From Yarrowia lipolytica (taxonomy: Eukaryota; Ascomycota; Dipodascomycetes; Dipodascales), in contig NC_090770.1 of NCBI RefSeq assembly GCF_001761485.1, forward strand, positions 806,001-870,000: DNA of 64,000 nt. The letters run 5' to 3'. This document shows, in pieces, positions 54,119-63,091 of this stretch (position 1 is the stretch's first letter; every line of letters begins with the position of its first letter). Position numbers and translations under genes: made by a program. The notes beneath the pieces are model-generated. The model was given only the letters and a program-made list of their open reading frames with translations, had not been told where the DNA came from and did no database searches.

Positions 54119-54262
54119 TCGACTGACCCGGTAAAGTGTCTGTTAAAGGTAATGTTCAAGGAATACTGGTTGCGTCCTGTGCGCTCGTTGCTACATTACG
54201 TACAGTGTTGAATGCAATGACACCAAGCTCCATACATTCCATTACACAGTTGTTATGATGTT

Positions 54263-55375
54263 CTAATTCGACCAAACATGAACAGCTCCGGGAATATCCC
54301 CACTCAACTCCACAATGTCAGATTCTTGGGTGTACTTGGCCTTGGCAATGGTAACCTGTCGCTTGGTGGAATCAAAAATCACCAGGGCTCTGGAAATCAA
54401 AGGAGGGCCCGTCAGTAGCGTCTTCTGGTCATCGGGAGCGATGGTGATGTCCGGAAATCGACATTTTCCCTGGTCGTCCTTCCTAATAAAGATGGAAAAG
54501 TCCACAGGAACAAAAGTCGTGCCAAACACGTACTCAAGAGTGGGCTTGGCTCCGCAGTCAACATACCATCCGTTGGAGTCGTAACCTCCATTGTGCTGAT
54601 TGCTGATTTGACCCACAGTTGAGTTAGAGAGCTCTAGGGTGATACCTCCTGTGTCCAGAATGACACTATGTTTGACATCCTGCTGGACGTCTTTTCCATC
54701 GACTTTGAATCCAGAGATGGGCACCTGGTAGAATTCGTAGTCCACATCTTCAATTTCAACCGTCGTCAGAGGACCCTCGTACTTTTTGGAGTCGAATCCG
54801 CCGTAGTACACGTTAGAAATGACGTGATCCCACGAAGAAGATGTCTCATGAGTTCCAATTGGTTCTTCAGAGTTAAGTGAGAAAATCGACCGAGGAATCT
54901 TACCTGCCGCGGCCAGACTCTCAGCGTAGCTCGCTTGTGCATCATCTCCTTTCAATGGACCCTGCCCAAACACTCCCAGGTTGTTATCAATGGTATCAAG
55001 AGACACCCACACCTGCATATCAACGTCAAGACCCGCATACTTGACAGTGTCGTTTCCAGTGATTCCATTTCCATCCCAGCCAGGAGCGTATCCGTTGAAC
55101 TTCCAGGTCTTGGAGGCCGAAATGTCAAATGAAACACCTTGCTGACATTGGCCCTGAAGACAAGCCGTGGAGTTCGTACCAGGGACCCACAAGTGTCCCG
55201 ATCCAGTGTCGAAAATCACACTTTTGACTTGCTGGGAAGGAGTGCCCACTTCAATGTCGGCCAAATAGTAGAGCTGACCCATAGAGATGTCACCGTGGGC
55301 CGGTCCGCCCTTCAAAGGCACCTTGATGACTCCAGCAGCAGCCACGGAAGCAAGGAGGAGGTTTGAGAAGATCAT
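54263..55375 (-). CDS. Secreted pepsin-like aspartyl protease with odd second active-site motif
   Basis: A 370-residue A1-family protease from the first ATG at 55375 (the longer frame starts only with TTG). A signal peptide covers ~16 residues (MIFSNLLLASVAAAG). The prodomain is very short. The flap and body are typical: YLADIEVGTPSQQVKSVIFD, then TGSGHLWVPG with the first catalytic Asp56. A CLQGQC disulfide loop follows. The second catalytic site reads VILDTGGITLEL with Asp241, where the usual third position Ser/Thr after DTG is Gly. The protease is probably secreted or cell-surface, like yapsins or Axp-type enzymes. There is no clear GPI signal at the C-terminus (GDIPGAVHVWSN). Whether DTGG lowers activity is unknown. 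Confidence 0.9.
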   Translation of the reverse strand: MIFSNLLLASVAAAGVIKVPLKGGPAHGDISMGQLYYLADIEVGTPSQQVKSVIFDTGSGHLWVPGTNSTACLQGQCQQGVSFDISASKTWKFNGYAPGWDGNGITGNDTVKYAGLDVDMQVWVSLDTIDNNLGVFGQGPLKGDDAQASYAESLAAAGKIPRSIFSLNSEEPIGTHETSSSWDHVISNVYYGGFDSKKYEGPLTTVEIEDVDYEFYQVPISGFKVDGKDVQQDVKHSVILDTGGITLELSNSTVGQISNQHNGGYDSNGWYVDCGAKPTLEYVFGTTFVPVDFSIFIRKDDQGKCRFPDITIAPDDQKTLLTGPPLISRALVIFDSTKRQVTIAKAKYTQESDIVELSGDIPGAVHVWSN

Positions 55376-55419
55376 GAAGATTCGATTTGGTACATTTGAC
55401 AAAAGAAAAACCCCCCACT

Positions 55420-55427
55420 TTTATATA
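55420..55427 (-). promoter_or_regulatory. TATA box of the aspartyl protease gene
   Basis: TATATAAA on the minus strand, 45 bases before the ATG at 55375, followed by a pyrimidine-poor leader. Confidence 0.6.
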
Positions 55428-56000
55428 TTTCAACAAGATTCACGGCGCAAAGTTAGATCTGAAGTGGAGTTTCTTTGATCCGGTTTAGTGGAGGGGATAA
55501 TGAAGGTCTGAAGCTGAGATTTAGCATCGATTACAACGGCCATTATAACTCATAATTCCCGTTGCTTTCACTAGAATCCACCCATAATTGATGTTGTGGA
55601 CAGAGACCTTGCCCACCTTATCAATGTAACATTAGTTGATCGACAGAACCTAATGAGTGTGCCGTTTGACAAGAGGTGGCAGAGATCCTGGTTGCGAAAT
55701 GTCCCGTGAATCTTTCAAGATGGCTGTGAAGTGCCACAACCAGAGTTTTGCGTAAAATTGAAGGCTTTTGGTCCCCCATTTCTACATGTGGCTTTCTCAT
55801 AGTAGTGGCACCAACTGTATATTTTGAGATTGAGAGGGGTCAGGGGTTTAATAAAGCTCACATTGGAACTTTGACGTCTCAACTATGTGCTCAAATCGTC
55901 AGATTTCCGAATACACTGTCTCAAACAGTCGAAATCGCCGCCAGGAATTTTCGACATATTTCAGAGGTAAGTGGAAAACTTTTCTCAGAATTTTGTAGTG
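55428..56000. other. Intergenic interval
   Basis: The promoter side of the aspartyl protease gene and the 5' flank of tRNA-Ser. Nothing further was recognised. Confidence 0.5.
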
Positions 56001-56096
56001 GTCCCGGTGGCCGAGTGGTTAAGGCGTTGCCCTGCTAATTTGTTAGCTGTCAGGCAGTGGGTTATGCCCGCGCAGGTTCGAATCCTGTCCGTGACG
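56001..56096 (+). tRNA. tRNA-Ser(GCT) with intron
   Basis: A class II tRNA with a long variable arm. The acceptor GTCCCGG pairs with CCGTGAC, with one mismatch. D-arm GGCCGAGTGGTTAAGGC. The anticodon stem TTGCC/GGCAG holds the loop CTGCTAA with anticodon GCT, followed by an intron of ~13 bases containing TTAGC, complementary to the anticodon. T-arm CAGGTTCGAATCCTG. A T5 terminator starts at 56100. Confidence 0.92.
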
Positions 56097-56259
56097 ATAT
56101 TTTTGACTCCAGTTTTGAGAGGCAATAATTGCTTTGATTAGATCCACCAGTGTCGCTTTTTTTTGCTTTTCTTTTTTTATTATTATTACTTTTCTCGGGT
56201 AGAATGTTGGTTTTGTTTCACTTGGCTGTTTGGGTGTTTTTTCCTTAGCTTCCTTATGG

Positions 56260-56468
56260 GTAGATGGAACCATCGCCAAGATGGTCACCACCAACGCCCA
56301 CAGACTGTGGGTCGTGCAGCCCGATGTGCCCTCTCCACAGCCGTCGACCCCCTCTGGTCAGCCGGCCTCCAAGACCCACGGTCCCTCTCACCACGCTGCT
56401 CACAACGGTAAGCTGATTGGAGTGGTGTCGCTGACCGACATTCTCAATATAGCCAATAGCTCTGTCGA
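56260..56468 (+). pseudogene. SDS23-type CBS-domain gene fragment
   Basis: A fragment of about 70 codons matching the C-terminal CBS domain of Sds23/Sds24. It reads VDGTIAKMVTTNAHRLWVVQ, then a Pro/Ser-rich loop, then GKLIGVVSLTDILNIANSS. In intact Sds23 the same order (HRLWVVQP, loop, G.L.GVVSLTDIL) ends the last CBS pair, which binds adenine nucleotides and inhibits PP2A-type phosphatase in cell cycle control. Nothing of the N-terminal domains is present upstream, where the tRNA-Ser gene lies, and no start codon context is visible. It is a stranded gene fragment rather than a working gene. Confidence 0.8.
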
Positions 56469-57794
56469 GATGATACATCCATTAAATACTGTAGAACAGA
56501 CTATTCTCACACTGTTAAGGTACTCTTAGTAAGCAAGATTTCAGGTGATTGGATGGTCATGTGACTCCCAAAGACTCACCTGAGGATTCTCATTCTTCAA
56601 GTGAGGGGATCATCATATTAAGGTTATTCAACAAAATTTCGTTAAAGTGTTGAGGTAATGTTAAGTATTTGAACAATAACGTTGAAACTCCCAATTAATT
56701 CTTCACAAACGACATGACACACAAACTGAGAAGAATGTTCCACAGGTTGAAACAATTATATATAGAGTTAGTTGAATGTTAGTAGATATGCGGCCCATAT
56801 ATGGTTCTTCCCAATAAATCTGTTGAGTAAATATAAACTATAGACAATTTGTTGAGTAACTTTAAATTGAGTGCCATAAACTTGTCGTGCCATAAACTTG
56901 TCAGATAATCAGGCCACTTTTACCAGAAAATCAGGCCATTTTCTCGAAGCTTATTTCACCGGGCATAAAAACAACACCAGAGATGTATTTTTGGTGTTAG
57001 CGTTGATAATGCAGGGACTAATGAGATGAAAACTTTAGTATGCACTACTTCGAACCCAAAATTGAACATCGTCAAAATTGGAGTTGAATGGAGTCGAATT
57101 CGCGATTTTATATAATACTTTCTTGATACGAACCCGCCACGTTAAAAATCAGGGCCATAATTTAAGGTCACATATTGGGTTATAGCTTAATTGTCTGTTT
57201 GTGTAATATAAATATACCCCCAGTTTCTAGATTCACCCAGAATCCTCTATTCATGTTAACCCATCATCGCCAGAAATCCGCCAAGTACGTGTTTCTCGAA
57301 CACTGAAATAGACGGCTTCTTTTTTTCGCCGGCTAAGAAAAGGGGGGCTTGAGTGAGGTATTTATGCTTTCTTCTGTTCGACTGGCAACCACTGGGGACT
57401 TTTTGGCCACCATTGACAAAAATCGGATGTTTGTGACACAAACAGCTCGGACACACGACACCACACAACATCAGGGGATACCTCGGTTTTCATTACATAA
57501 GCCGGATGACACTGCAACTACAGACACTGTCTCCCATCACCAACCACGCTTTTCGACGACTGATTCCCACAACCAAGCCATGTGACACAAACGCGACACT
57601 AAAGTGACACAAACGCGACACAAAAACGACACAATAAACGACACAGGCAAACAAACATACTACAATATCTATGTTTTCCAGCACCTTGATCGCGTCCAAC
57701 CAAGTGTTCTCAGCTACAAGAGGGGTCCCCACAGTTGCCATGTCTTCTCCATCACATTTTTTCAACTTACTTAACACAGATGGGCGTCCTTACG
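56469..57794. other. AT-rich non-coding interval
   Basis: 1.3 kb. Short local duplications: GCCATAAACTTGTC twice near 56872-56903, AATCAGGCCA twice near 56907-56938, and GTGACACAAACGCGACAC twice at 57583-57620. No gene was recognised. The right end is the flank of the candidate RNA gene. Confidence 0.45.
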
Positions 57795-58211
57795 ATCTAG
57801 TTACTACCATAGGGTAGCGCTAGTCATAGACGGGTGCTTCCCGAAGAGCTATGAGCCAAAACGACTGCGTCTTCGAGGGTGTCGGATAGGCACCAGTCAG
57901 GCCAGAGTCTCCAGGGGGGCATCTCAATCCCAGGAGGGAATTTACTTTGTTTACAGGGAGGGGGTGTGCGTTAACATGCCAGTTCAAGCATGCTATGAAC
58001 TCTGGGACAGAGTGTCATTAGGGAGTGCCCCCGGACAACCCGTGTCTACTGGCGATTTTTGTCTTTAGACACGACGCTACAACCCCAGTCAGTTTCAAAC
58101 AACTTGCAATCACCCTTCGCTCCAAGAGGGGAGTCTGATTGCACAGAGACGAAACCAGACTAGCGTCACTCACGTTCTCGGCGGAACGGTTCGTGAGATT
58201 TATTTTTTTTT
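57795..58211 (+). ncRNA. Candidate structured RNA gene, probably Pol III transcribed, unidentified
   Basis: No protein frame fits here, yet the DNA holds a chain of perfect short hairpins. CTACC/GGTAG (57804-57817). TCATAG/CTATGA enclosing CGGG/CCCG (57824-57854). CATGC/GCATG (57975-57992). ACTCTG/CAGAGT (57999-58013). CGTGTCT/AGACACG (58041-58073). TGCAATCA/TGATTGCA (58105-58143). CTCACG/CGTGAG with inner GTTC/GAAC (58169-58197). It then ends at a run of nine T (58203-58211), the form of a Pol III terminator. A GATTTTTG word at 58054, in the loop of the fifth hairpin, resembles an Sm site. It does not match what I know of 5S, U1, U2, U3, U6 or the conserved words of SRP RNA. RNase P or MRP RNA remain possible. 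The 5' end is a guess. Confidence 0.5.
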
Positions 58212-58370
58212 GCTATCGATGATAATTTTTGGCACTGGTGATGTTGGGAGCATAGGAGATGATGCTCTTGGTGTGGGAAGGGAGGATGGATTTGGGGGCT
58301 TGTTTTCAAGACAGGAGGCGTAGGATAGTTAGGGGGGTGGGTGGTGGATGGTAAGGGGGAGTTGGAAAGG

Positions 58371-58465
58371 TGACGAGGGGTGGAAGGATGAGGGAGTTGA
58401 GTGACGAGGGTGGAAGATGAGGGAGTTGGAAGTGACGAAGGGTGGAAGATGAGGGTGGTGGAAGG
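58371..58465. repeat. 31-base tandem repeat, three copies
   Basis: Units start with TGACGAGGG or TGACGAAGG at 58371, 58402 and 58433. The strand shown is almost pure purine plus T. Confidence 0.75.
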
Positions 58466-58535
58466 CCGTAGCCGGATTGTGGATGGGTTTGAGTATGTGG
58501 GGGGAGAAATCACTTTGACCCTCTGGTTGTGTTTC

Positions 58536-58710
58536 CTTCTAATCACATCCGTGTGTGGGAGAAAAACACTGCAATCTTCTGATTGTGTGGTTTCTCTCAA
58601 TCACACCCGTGTGTGGGGGGAAAAGCGCTGGAACCCTCGTTCTTCAATCACCTCTGTGTGGGGAGGAGAAGTGCTCAACCTTCGGGTTGTGGTCTTCTCA
58701 ATCACATCCT
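58536..58710. repeat. Degenerate tandem repeat of about 47-58 bases
   Basis: Three diverged units, each opening AATCACA(T/C)CCGTGTGTGGG or AATCACCTCTGTGTGGGG, followed by an A/G-rich part and a pyrimidine-rich end, then a partial fourth opening. Unit lengths vary between about 47 and 58. Confidence 0.6.
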
Positions 58711-59896
58711 CAAGGGTGGTGGAGGGAATGCAGGAGAGGGATAAGGCATTATATGGGGGTGTTGGGTTGTGTGAGTGGGATATATATAAATAATGTATTG
58801 ATTGTTTTGAAGCCCATGAGCTGTATTTTAACTATCAATTTAGAAGCAATGCATTGTATTTTGTATAAATATTACTGTATTGGAGCCGCTGTCTTTTTGA
58901 CATCATCATCTACGATCCTTTCTCACAGTCATCTAAGATCCACGCGTGCAACTAGGCCTCGGGTTAGTCTGGGCTGGGGGCAGTTTATATGGTCCATGGG
59001 CGCACGTAGATTGCGGCACATGTTTTCTGCCAAGCCAATGGTGCGTTATCTCTCTTGGCACATGCATTGGCATCTGATAATAAGAGCCAGCTGTGAGTTC
59101 AAGAATTGTATTCAATCAAGGAGCACCTTGTTATGACCGCGATAAAAAACCTACTTCAGTGGCTTATGGTTTGAACCAATTCTGACAGAGTCGGTGAATA
59201 TGTGTTTTTCTAGCCAAGTGGCCGTCAACTTCTAGTTTCTCTTCCACCTAACTAACGATCGCCATGCGTCAATTGTGTAACCAAACGACTTGACAACTCA
59301 TCGTCTCTCCAGACTGGGTTGTCAGCGTTGGGCAACAACGCTCTAATGATGGGGAGAGTTCGAGGCCTCAGAAGATCTTCAAACGCGTCTGTCTCCAACT
59401 GCCACAAAGTGTCAAAAAGCATCAATCTCGGCACCAATATCACTCTCAAAGTCCCCCACGTCTCCCCCGCCAATCTGTCCGACCTCCATCTTGAGGTCCA
59501 AAAAAAAAAAGTTATCAATCACCATGGCCAACAAACGAGGTCTTGTCGAAACTCTGCTTCATGGAAAACTACTACAACTTTCGGAACATCAATTCGTCCG
59601 GGGGTGTTCAAGTGGCTTGTGGGGAGAGAGAGTCCAATGTGAATAGGTTGGGTCAGAGGGTGTAGATCATGGCCCATGTTCAATAAAAGTTTTAAACCAT
59701 GTGTAAATGGAAGGCGTAGAGCCCCTTTACTAAGGTTTGCTGCTACTCGCAGGTTTACTAGTTCATTTTGTCTATCTGAACATTCTGTATGGTTCGGCTC
59801 ATAGACGACTCATGACCGACTGAAAAAAACTCCATGACCCGACTGAAAAAGTCCGGTCTATGGCGCAAAAAATACAGCCCACTCGCCTACGCTCAT

Positions 59897-59938
59897 GGGC
59901 TGGGGCTGGGCTGGGGCTGGGGCTGGGGCTGAGCTGGG
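59897..59938. repeat. GGGCTG-type simple repeat
   Basis: A run of GGGCTG/GGGGCTG words with seven or more G-tracts of three or more. It is able to form a G-quadruplex on the plus strand. It lies only ~10 bases beyond the terminator of the 5S rRNA gene. Confidence 0.75.
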
Positions 59939-59952
59939 AAGGGCGACAAAAA

Positions 59953-60075
59953 GATTACAGCACCCAGGATTCTCGTATGGTCTCCCACTACAATACTAAA
60001 CTGGGCTCTCTGGGTGCTTGACTATGGCTGATCGGGACGGGAAGCCGTATTTTCACCAACGGATATGGCCGTAAC
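59953..60075 (-). rRNA. 5S ribosomal RNA, second half of a tRNA-5S dicistron
   Basis: The minus strand reads GTTACGGCCATATCC at the 5' end and GGTGCTGTAATC at the 3' end, which pair as helix I (GTTACGGC with GCTGTAAT). The internal control region is recognisable: TTCCCGTCC, the A-box-like AGTCAAGCACC, and the C-box GTAGTGGGAGACCATACGAGA. A T5 terminator follows at once. The length of ~123 and a few differences from the common fungal form (for example an extra C in CCCGTCCCGATC) suggest a variant or slightly diverged copy. Dispersed 5S genes fused to tRNAs are established for Yarrowia lipolytica. Confidence 0.88.
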
Positions 60076-60079
60076 AAGC

Positions 60080-60149
60080 TGCGCCGCCGGAATCGAACCG
60101 GGGGCCCATCGATGGCAACGATGGATTTTTACCACTAAACCATCGGCGC
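60080..60149 (-). tRNA. tRNA-Gly(GCC), first half of a tRNA-5S dicistron
   Basis: The acceptor GCGCCGA pairs with the 3' GGCGGCGC end, discriminator A. D-arm TGGTTTAGTGGTAAAAA, the anticodon stem CATCG/CGATG with loop TTGCCAT (anticodon GCC), and the T-arm CCCCGGTTCGATTCCGG. There is no intron and no T-run after the 3' end. Only four bases (GCTT) separate it from the 5S gene, so both are probably made as one Pol III transcript using the tRNA's internal promoter. Confidence 0.92.
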
Positions 60150-61189
60150 TTGGAGAATAGTGTTTTGTCCTAAGTATGTTTGTCATATCCACAATCCTGC
60201 TTAGTAATTTAGTAATCCCATATTAGTCAGGGTTAGAATTAAAAAATCATTAGAAGTAGAACCCCCCCTCCTGGCTAACTAACTGAAATATACAGCAATT
60301 TAGAACGTCTAAGGAGTACCTTTTAGACCCCAACAATGCATGTCGGCTCTTGACCATGGACAATTCTCTGGCACACCCCGCAAAGACGTTCATAGCATTT
60401 TTACAAGTGGAGTCCCACGCATGAAAAAGTTAGTCTATTGACCTCGGGCTTTTCTTGTCTTACGGATGGGCACAACTATGTGAGAAGCAGATATTCTTCG
60501 CATTCTGAGACCGTGGATTGACTCTCTCGCCCTAACCCATATTTCACAAGCGGTTCGGCTAAATTAACCGTTCCGATATATGGTTATCAAGCCATGTTAT
60601 GCTTATCTTATCACTGTTCGTCTCCGGGTTGGATTCGGATAACAGACTTTTCTTATTGTGGGGGAAAAGGGTCGGGAATCGATATCCGCTGCATTCCTGG
60701 GAGTCTAAAGTGGAGCACTGAGTCACGTGGTTTGAAGGAGACATGCGGAGAATCATACTGATGTCCAGGGAAAAACTAATTGCTGCCAAGCCTTGGAGAG
60801 ATGGGTTTGACTGGTCATCTCTTGGCTGCTTATCTTGTGTGTCATAAAGTCGAGCAGATTACAACCGACGAGCCTGTGGTCCAAACTGAACTTTAAAGCA
60901 GAAGATAGCTCGTCGATGGGTCTGTATTATGCATACAAAGAGGGGATTGCGGAGAGCTGAAGAGATTTTACAGCGTTGAAATGTTTGGTATCGTCCTGAT
61001 CAACCTCTTTGCCCACCCTACAAGTTTGTAGACCTTTTTTTCCCGGATTTGATAGTGTCTTTCTAATGCTAGAGCAGCATGAGTAGATCAATAAACTAAC
61101 TTTCGGATAGCGCTTATCCCCACCCTTTTGGACCGTCCTGGGGATTCATATATAAGTCGTATTGCTGCCGTGTCTTGGTATCTATCATC
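60150..61189. other. Intergenic interval and sugar transporter promoter
   Basis: 1 kb with no gene supported. TATATAAG at 61149-61156 lies 34 bases before the transporter ATG. Confidence 0.5.
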
Positions 61190-62917
61190 ATGAAGCTGTT
61201 TAAACGAGAAGCGCCCCAAGGAACAGTCAGAACTAGCTACTTTGGAAGTAGAGGCACGCGGCTGCATCGGATCATTGCAGCCGTGGCTGGAATCGGCTTC
61301 TTGCTGTTTGGATATGACACCGGAGTCATGGGCAGTTTGTTGACCCTGCCGACCTTCATTCACCAGTTTCCAACTATGGATAGCACGTCTCCACATCTGG
61401 ATGCAAAGACAAAGTCGTTCCATTCGACGGTCCAGGGCACAGCCGTGGCCATCTACGAGATTGGGTGCATGTTGGGTGCTCTGTTTACAATGTGGGGAGG
61501 AGACAAGCTGGGTAGACGAAAGATAATCTTCATTGGCTCCATAATTGTCACCATTGGAGCGATTCTTCAATGTGCTTCGTATTCGCTCGGTCAATTTGTG
61601 ACTGGAAGAGTCATTGCTGGTATTGGAGTCGGTTTCACTACAGCTACAGTGCCAATGTTCCAGGCTGAGTGTGCTCGTCCTGAACGGAGAGGGGCCCTGG
61701 TGATGCTTGGAGGAGCCCTGACAACTGGAGGAATTGCTCTCAGTTACTGGATCGACTTTGGCTTTTATTTCGTCAAGCGAAATGACTCGGACTGGAGATT
61801 CCCGGTAGCTTTTCAGATCCTCTTCTCCCTCATTCTGTCGTGCACAGTCCTGTACCTTCCCGAGTCCCCCAGATGGCTCATTAAGAAGGGACGCTATGAA
61901 GAAGCAGCAGGAGTGTTTGCAGCCCTGGAAGATGTGCCCATTGACGACATCTATGTATCTCAGCAACTCATGCAGGTCAAAGAGTCGCTCATGGTAGGCC
62001 AACTTGCACAGGAAGGCATTGAGGGAGATGAAGCACGACGACGAATCGCTTCAGGAGACGTGGAGCTTGGAGAAGAGCCGCCGTTCAGGAAACAGTTGGT
62101 TCTGCTCTTCACCTTTGGCAAAAAAAAACACCTTCATCGAGCCATGTTGGCTTACTCTCAACAGATCATGCACCAAATGTGTGGAATCAACCTCATCTCA
62201 TATTACGCAGCCTACATTTTCCAGACTTCTATCGGTATGAGCCCGCTCAACTCACGAATTCTGGCGGCTTGTGATGGAACAGAGTACTTCCTGGCGTCCT
62301 GGATCGCCTTCTACACCATTGAGAGGTTCGGACGAAGAAAGCTCATGCTGTTTGGAACCATTGGACAAGCCTGTACGATGGCTATTCTAGCAGGAACAGT
62401 CTACGCAGCATCTTCAGTAAAAGACGGTGGCCTAGACAAACCTCAGGCTGGCATTGCAGCAGCAGTGTTCCTGTTTGTTTTCAACACCTTCTTCTCCATT
62501 GGCTGGCTAGGTATGGCGTGGCTGTACCCTGCGGAAATCGCCCCCATTGAAATCAGAGCCATTTCCCAGGGTCTGTCCACATCCGGAAACTGGGTCTTCA
62601 ATTTCCTGGTCGTCATGATCACCCCCGTGGCCTTCAACTCCATCAAGTGGAGAACTTACATCATCTTTGCGTGCATCAACGTCGCCATGGTCCCCTCCAT
62701 CTACTTCTTCTTCCCCGAAACCATGGGCCGATCGCTCGAAGAAATCGATCTCATTTTCGAAGACTCCAACCCCAGAACTCCTTGGGACGTGGTTGGTATT
62801 GCAAAGCGACTTCCTAGGGGTACCCTGGATGGAGTTGTTCCTTCAGACATGGAGCTGGAGAAGGAGATCGAGCATGTCAGCGTCAAGTCTTTGGGAGGTG
62901 CCACTATTCGTGGATAG
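61190..62917 (+). CDS. MFS sugar transporter (hexose-type sugar porter family)
   Basis: A 575-residue plasma membrane permease with 12 predicted helices. Sugar porter signatures: FLLFGYDTGVMGSLLTLP in helix 1, GDKLGRRKI between helices 2 and 3, GRVIAGIGVGFTTATVPMFQ then AECARPERRG, PESPRWLIKKGR after helix 6, QQIMHQMCGINLISYYAAYI in helix 7 (sugar-binding QQ..G.N), then ERFGRRKLMLFG and PETMGRSLEEID after helix 12. The family imports hexoses, polyols or related sugars, either facilitated or with protons; the substrate is not fixed by these motifs. I chose the ATG at 61190 because the frame upstream begins only with TTG and lies inside the TATA region. Confidence 0.94.
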   Translation: MKLFKREAPQGTVRTSYFGSRGTRLHRIIAAVAGIGFLLFGYDTGVMGSLLTLPTFIHQFPTMDSTSPHLDAKTKSFHSTVQGTAVAIYEIGCMLGALFTMWGGDKLGRRKIIFIGSIIVTIGAILQCASYSLGQFVTGRVIAGIGVGFTTATVPMFQAECARPERRGALVMLGGALTTGGIALSYWIDFGFYFVKRNDSDWRFPVAFQILFSLILSCTVLYLPESPRWLIKKGRYEEAAGVFAALEDVPIDDIYVSQQLMQVKESLMVGQLAQEGIEGDEARRRIASGDVELGEEPPFRKQLVLLFTFGKKKHLHRAMLAYSQQIMHQMCGINLISYYAAYIFQTSIGMSPLNSRILAACDGTEYFLASWIAFYTIERFGRRKLMLFGTIGQACTMAILAGTVYAASSVKDGGLDKPQAGIAAAVFLFVFNTFFSIGWLGMAWLYPAEIAPIEIRAISQGLSTSGNWVFNFLVVMITPVAFNSIKWRTYIIFACINVAMVPSIYFFFPETMGRSLEEIDLIFEDSNPRTPWDVVGIAKRLPRGTLDGVVPSDMELEKEIEHVSVKSLGGATIRG

Positions 62918-63091
62918 TTATGCTGTAGTATATATTTATTCTTTTTGTACCTTGGTACATTGTTATCCTTGTGTCTCGCTTGTACTTATGGCACCGTCAC
63001 AGGTCGTATGAATTGTAAGCTGCACTCGGTCTCGTTGAATTTTTTTCCACATATATTACAATTTACAAAATGTACTAATGAGTACGGAAAA
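62918..63091. other. Short intergenic interval between convergent genes
   Basis: 170 bases with TATATATTTA and TATATATTACA words that may serve in 3' end formation for the two convergent genes. Confidence 0.5.

Larger units (their letters stand above)
51443..54262. other. Non-coding interval rich in small repeats
   Basis: 2.8 kb without a supported gene. It includes three copies of an 11-base word (CGTTATCTAAT) near 52030-52062, a GTACT-rich run at 53281-53320, and two abutting minisatellites at 53911-54118. Open frames are short, and frames crossing the repeats merely translate them. Confidence 0.5.
58212..59952. other. Non-coding interval with several tandem repeats
   Basis: 1.7 kb. It holds a 31-base repeat (58371-58465), a longer degenerate repeat (58536-58710) and a GGGCTG array (59897-59938). 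A minus-strand frame at 59252-59518 has protein-like stretches (LPIIRALLPNADNPVWRDDE) but no family match and could be a gene fragment. Confidence 0.5.
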
